Source: Poecilobothrus nobilitatus (Eukaryota > Arthropoda > Insecta > Diptera > Dolichopodidae). From it: 64,000 nt of DNA. The notes below the pieces were generated by a model, which did no database searches, was not told the origin of the DNA, and saw nothing but the letters and a program-made list of their open reading frames with translations. The position numbers and the translations under genes are program-made. The stretch is taken from the NCBI GenBank assembly GCA_947095535.1, contig OX352773.1, positions 264,856,515-264,920,514 on the forward strand, given 5' to 3'. Each line of letters starts with the position of its first letter. Position 1 is the first letter of the stretch. Below, piece by piece: positions 59,344 to 64,000 of this stretch.

Positions 59344-61504
59344 GTACACATAATCTTAAAAATAATCTTATAATTGTACAGAAATAAACTTTTAGTTTTT
59401 ATTTATATCTTCTTTGAAAGCTCATTTCACCAGTACAATAAAATACGTGTAATCTAGAACACCCAATATAGAATCTAGATAATCTAATATGGTTGCGTTT
59501 CATCTATTAATATAGACGTATACATTGTTAAATATATGTATATAGTATATATATACATATATACACGCAATATATACATAGATTTTTTTTCTTTTATTAA
59601 TATTTTAAATATATAGTGGCGCTGTCATAGAATTCTTTTTCTAACTAAGATTTATAGGATATTGTATCTATTATTGAAAATTTTATTTTGTGCACATACA
59701 CATACACTATATGTAACCACATACGTATATTATAAATTATATTTGTATGACAATTTTATTAACATTTTTGAATCACTAATTTTTAGCGCCCACTATCAAA
59801 AAAAAATTTTTTTTTGTTTTGTTTTTATTTCGAAACACAATATTATTAGCATTTTATAAGTGTAAGAGGTGGTAAAAAGGCAAAAAAGGCAAAAAAAAAA
59901 AAAAAAAAAAAAGATATAAAATATAAAAATAAAAGTAGAGTGCGGACAACCCTAATGCAGCAATGTAAAATCTATGAATAAACAAATAAGTGTTGCAGTT
60001 GTCTGAACCACTTTGACAAAAAGAATAAATAAAGATGAATTTTTTTTTTTTATTTATTTTTATTTTTCTTTCTGTGTTTCCGTTTTTTCGTTAATTTTGA
60101 TTTTAAAACTTTTGTTTTTTATTTGAAAATAAATAAAAAAAAAAATAAAAAGGCAAAAGATTATCTACAAAAAAAAAAATAAAAAGAGTATAAAATAAAA
60201 GAAAAAACTTAATAGAAATATTTTGGCAGAAATCAAAATACTTTGGCGCTATAAAAATAATATTGAAATTTCTAAAAATATCGATACCGGCTGCATATTT
60301 TTGGGATATATCTACATATGTGTTTTTCTTCTTCTGCTTGATGTTTTTTTTTGTTTTTTTTGTAATGATGCATTTTTTTAAATGATATAGCGGAAAAAAA
60401 AAAGATGTGTCGAGATTTTAAATTTAACATTTTATTTTATTTATACAAATTTCATGGGAACGAACAAAAAAATTCATAAAGAAGTTCTACCCCCACAAAA
60501 ATATTTTTCGTCTTTTATATATAAATCTACTGTAACTGTATGTACTGTATGTATGTAACAATATGTAAGTTTACTATAAATTTCGTCTGACTAAATTAAA
60601 AATTAATGCAAAAATAGTTTTAGTATTACGAATTTTAAAAATTTTAAATTTGTGTATTTTGTTAATATGACATTTTAGTAGAATTTATCATTTTATTATT
60701 GATTAATTGATCTTTTGTTTTTTTTTTTTTTTTTATACCTAAATAAATTATTTTTATTGTGCCAGAGGAAAAGAATTGCTTTCCTTGACATTTAAATACT
60801 TTGTTTCCGACTTTTTTTTTTAGATTTTAATGTTTTCGAATTTCGAATTATTTTTATTTGTTTAGAAACATTATTTTAAGATGATTTAGTACATATTATG
60901 ATAATATTTTAAAAACTTAATGAAACCCATGATTGGGATTCATTTATTATTTCAAAAATTTTTTTTTTTTTAATAAATCAATTTTAAGTTTAGAACTGAG
61001 AAGATTATAATAAATCTGCAAAAGGAAATATAGATAAGACTTTATGTAATATAGATTTAAATACTTCCAACTGTATGATTATACACAAATAAAAAAAAAT
61101 GTACTTCTATTACTCATGACAATTTAGGGTTGTCGGGGCGGATTATTACCAAACAATAAAGGAAACTTCTTAAAAATAGACAGAGTTATAACAGTATATA
61201 AATAATTACTTTGTTTAAAGGATGGGTTAAGTTGACAGTAGGTTCTATATGTATAAGAAAAAGTTCTTGTTTTGATTGATTTAATTTTTAAAAACAATAA
61301 GATTTTCAAAGTTGAAATCTAAGTATTAAAGACTATAACTTAATTACAGTAATTTAATAAAAAAGTGATTTTCGATTGTGGTGATAATGCAGCATAAATT
61401 TTGATCATAGTGAAGAAAGATCTTATTTCGGTAAAAAAGAGCTTTTTATAAATTCGTTGTCTTTCAATGATTTATTAGTCTTTCATTGAAGCGTTATAGA
61501 ATGG
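59344..61504. other. AT-rich non-coding stretch with very long A and T runs
   Basis: No gene is supported. Runs include A at 59891-59912, T at 60040-60050 and T at 60716-60734. Motifs such as GTAATCTAGAA near 59450 recur near 11565, but the match is too short to define a family. Confidence 0.55.
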
Positions 61505-62701
61505 TTTTTTTTTTTTTTTTTTTTTTACGAGGGACGGTGGAAAACATCAAAAGTCACTCAAAAGAACTGCACGAGATTCCTCTGAGTAGTGTTGGACTCT
61601 AACCAACCAAAACCACCCCCTTTAAAACCAAACTATAGGATTGGACCTTTAATACATAATCATATAATGTACAGCTTGGTTTTGAGGAAAAGGATGGGGG
61701 AAGGATTACTTGGGTGTTTGAATATAGGAAAATTGGGATTATGGAGGATGAAGGGAAAAATTTGGATAGTTATTTTGAAGAAAGATGTTAGTGTTCTTCT
61801 TGAATTTCGATATATCGTACACAAATGAATTACCAACTTATGGGAACACATGTGCGGGCATAAGGTTCCATAAACGCGACGTGCGCATGACAAACGAATT
61901 TCCGAATGCTGTATTGCGCCATCTTGCCAGTTCGACAGTGTATGGGTGGGCATTTGTTGCACTCCTCGTTTCACGTTGGAAAACTTTGAGTGGAGGCATC
62001 AATTGTTTTATTTCTTTAGAAGAGGTGTTCACGCCTACAAGGTATCTATAAAAGAGGGTCAATGACCCAACAGTACGGCGATGGCAAAGTGGAGTGAGCG
62101 TTGAGGTAACACTGGGGTCGCCAATAAGGCGAATAGCTCTGTTTTGCACTTTGTCGAGATAACCCAGCGCTGTTTGGGATGCTCCAGCCCAAATATGTGC
62201 GTTATACTCCTTTTTCGGCCTAATGTACATTTTATAGATGTTGAGAAGAACGGAAGGAGAAAAGTAAACTTTACAGCGATACAAGAAACCTAGACATTTA
62301 GCAGCATTTTTAGCTATACCAAAAATATGATTTGACCAGGTCAATTTCTGATTTAACTCGATGCCCAGAATGTTTAAATCTGTTGAGTGCTGCAAAGCTT
62401 CATCCTGAAAAGTCAGGCTGGGTGTAGTAGTAGCTACTTTGCGCGAGATTAAACAGCATTGTGTTTTTTTGGTGTTGAAATCAACTCTGTTGATTTCACC
62501 CCATTTTTGGATTTTCGCTAAATCATTATTTAGCTCACTGATTGTGAAGTTTCTTGCTGTTCTATTAATTTGGTGATTAATACCACAGCGACTATGAAAT
62601 TCATAGGAAGCTACAAGGGTGCTGTCATCTGCGAAACTATGGATTGGATTGGAGGTAATTGAAAGTAGGTCATTGATAAATATTAAGATGAGAAAGAAGA
62701 C
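61505..62701 (-). mobile_element. LINE with partial reverse transcriptase, Jockey/CR1-type (copy B, best preserved)
   Basis: On the minus strand an open frame of 287 codons runs from 62701 to a TAA at 61840-61838. It continues in frame for 32 codons (VGNSFVYDISKFKKN to NFSLHPP) to a second stop at 61741-61739. It includes ILIFINDLLSI and the catalytic box SFADDSTLVASYE at 62624-62635, then WGEINRVDFNTKKTQC, LNILGIELNQKLTWSNHI, KCLGFLYRCKVYFSP, YIRPKKEYNAHIWAG and TSRLWNLMPAHVFP: palm, thumb and C-terminal region in order. The 3' untranslated region (61527-61738) ends in a 22 nt poly(A) tail, seen as a T run at 61505-61526. The 5' part, including any endonuclease, is missing. The 5' boundary coincides with a duplicated 29 bp sequence. 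The clade is not certain. The LINE identity is firm. Confidence 0.92.
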
Positions 62702-62782
62702 TTAATACAAGACTAATAAATCTGTTAGTCTTGTTAGAAGACTTAAGACTGTTAGAAGACTTAATACAAGACTAATAAATCT
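62695..62782. repeat. 29 bp direct repeat at the 5' edge of the LINE
   Basis: AGAAGACTTAATACAAGAC followed by TAATAAATCT occurs at 62695-62723 and again at 62754-62782. A shorter GTTAGAAGACTTAA unit sits twice between and within them. The first copy overlaps the last LINE bases. It may reflect template switching during the truncated insertion or a later slippage. Confidence 0.75.
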
Positions 62783-63687
62783 TTTATAGGAAGTGATTGT
62801 TTATTAAATGATTGTCAGACCGGACCAATTTTTTGTTACATAATCAGTTTTGTACAAATGATATACTTAAATATAGACATCAGCTAAGGTATTAAATTCT
62901 AAAATTGATTTTTTTTTCTTTTAAGATTTTAGTTTTGTGTAATACAAAGTCTTATTAAAAAATTGTTTTTTTTTTTTTTAATACCATTAAGTATTTACCA
63001 TTGGATCATTCTTATTGTATCATTCAAATATTTTTATTGCAAATAATACGAAGTTTTAAAAAATTTTAGATGTAAATATAGAAAAATTTCCTTATTTTAT
63101 TTTTTTTTTAAGATTGCGTTACATATAAAATTCATTTTACATTAAGTGTACTCTCGTATGTTTAGAATCACTGTTAAATTGTAATGTAAATTTAAATATC
63201 TTTAAGTACACATTTTGTTTTTCTCAATAAAATTTCAAATATAGTTAAAAGAAGAAAAAAAAATAGGTATATATAATATATTCAACTCAATAATAAATAT
63301 ATTGAGTTGAATGTGGGTGGAAAATTTAATTTCAATTTAATGTGATTTTGTATATACATAAATATATATTATATATATATACGTAGATATGAATTTTATG
63401 AATATTGCATAATATTTTTAATAAATCAAAGTGTACCTAGGAAATATTATGAATATGTAATTTGAGACCTTGACTGCTATTTATAGAAAATCTCATTATT
63501 TATATGAAAATATTTCATTTAATATTTTTATTTGAGGTTTTGATTTTTATTTTTATTTTTTTGTTTTGTTTTTGTTTGATTTAGTTTTCACTGAAAGATT
63601 TTTTGTTTTTTAATAATTTTTACAATTTAAATTTAAATTATAAATTTGTGAGTAGAATTTTTGTGATTCTATTACGCTAAGTCACAC
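62783..63687. other. AT-rich non-coding stretch
   Basis: No gene is seen. A short inverted pair (ATTCAACTCAATA / TATTGAGTTGAAT near 63280-63312) is the only structure noticed. Confidence 0.55.
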
Positions 63688-63792
63688 GAAGAACGGTTTT
63701 ACTCCTCGCTTATATTCTCTTTCTTATTAACTAATTTTGTGGTTTAAGGAAACGGGGTATGAATAACGAAGGGTAAAAAATTCCTCATATAA
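63688..63792. mobile_element. Small palindromic MITE, copy 2 (inverted, diverged)
   Basis: The ends GAAGAACGGTTTTACTCC and, on the other strand, ATGAGGAATTTTTTACCC match the 23 bp arms of the copy at 55.72 kb with several differences. The core CTAATTTTGTGGTTTAA is the exact reverse complement of that copy's core, so this copy is inverted. Confidence 0.65.
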
Positions 63793-64000
63793 AATATCGA
63801 TGTGGCTTGGCATAGAGATATTAATACTTAAATAGATATCTAAGGTAAGCCTCACTGTAAAATATTCAGCAAAATATAGTTTAAATTTCATATTTAAGAT
63901 GTTTGCGTACCAATGACTTTTCAGTTATTTAAAGTGAAATTAATGTTGGCTGCAAGCTTTTCTTTTTAACTTAATTGCCTTCTAAGTTTTCCAACAAAGT
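63793..64000. other. AT-rich sequence to the window edge
   Basis: A strong plus-strand donor-like site (AAG/GTAAGC near 63845) is present, but all three frames upstream of it are closed. No gene is supported. Confidence 0.5.

Noticed and set aside
61124..61309. A 61-codon minus-strand frame ending NNPPRQP
   Set aside because: No acceptor, start context or motif. Composition is close to background except for the last few codons.
61660..61974. A 104-codon minus-strand frame beginning KRGVQQMPTHTLSN
   Set aside because: It is the LINE C-terminal region read in the wrong frame. The right frame gives RETRSATNAHPYT. The same shadow appears at 37482-37733.
61589..62051. Overlapping plus-strand frames across the LINE at 61.5 kb
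   Set aside because: They are antisense to the reverse-transcriptase frame, which carries the FADD box and explains the openness.

Overview
The window looks like one long stretch of very AT-rich eukaryotic, insect-type nuclear DNA. It is packed with 10 to 22 nt A or T runs, has no bacterial-style operons, and no full-length host gene is visible. Several non-LTR retrotransposon (LINE) fragments, tRNA-derived repeats and non-autonomous DNA-element remnants lie in it. One dispersed repeat carries a block with ACATGGCTAAATCGACTC, which resembles repeats I know from fly genomes, so a dipteran is my best guess. That is an inference, not a demonstration.

Layout. From 1 to 13 kb the DNA is mostly unique AT-rich sequence with one tRNA-like element (3.48 kb), one copy of dispersed family P (9.0-9.35 kb) and a near-perfect hairpin (9.39 kb). 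From 13.4 to 14.7 kb there is an RNase-H-type LINE tail, an inverted copy of family P and a LINE 3' end. From 16.7 to 19.2 kb there are short exon-like reading frames on both strands and a tRNA-derived SINE. From 22 to 28.6 kb there are family Q repeats, arrays of a degenerate ~18 bp motif and an element with ~94 bp inverted arms. At 30.5-31.5 kb there are two minus-strand exon-like frames. From 32.6 to 45.4 kb there is a LINE-rich zone with at least seven fragments from at least three LINE types, plus a decayed unknown coding sequence (41.66-41.91 kb). From 47 to 51 kb there are non-autonomous elements, including one with about 45 bp terminal inverted repeats. From 53 to 58.3 kb there are two further family P copies and two palindromic elements. 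From 56.98 to 59.34 kb three plus-strand frames each follow a good splice acceptor. From 61.5 to 62.7 kb lies the best-preserved LINE copy, with an FADD reverse-transcriptase motif, one in-frame stop and a 22 nt poly(A) tail. At 63.7 kb is a second copy of a small palindromic element.

How the parts fit. The LINE fragments at 13.4, 14.5, 32.7, 37.5, 38.3, 40.4, 42.0, 44.4, 44.9 and 61.5 kb are all dead, with 5' truncations, stops and frameshifts. Most are 3' ends, as target-primed reverse transcription leaves. The exon-like frames suggest that host genes on both strands run through here with short exons and long introns. They rest only on splice motifs, open frames and local base composition, so all are low to moderate confidence. 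I see no CRISPR, rRNA, viral or toxin gene, and nothing I could call a new biological system.
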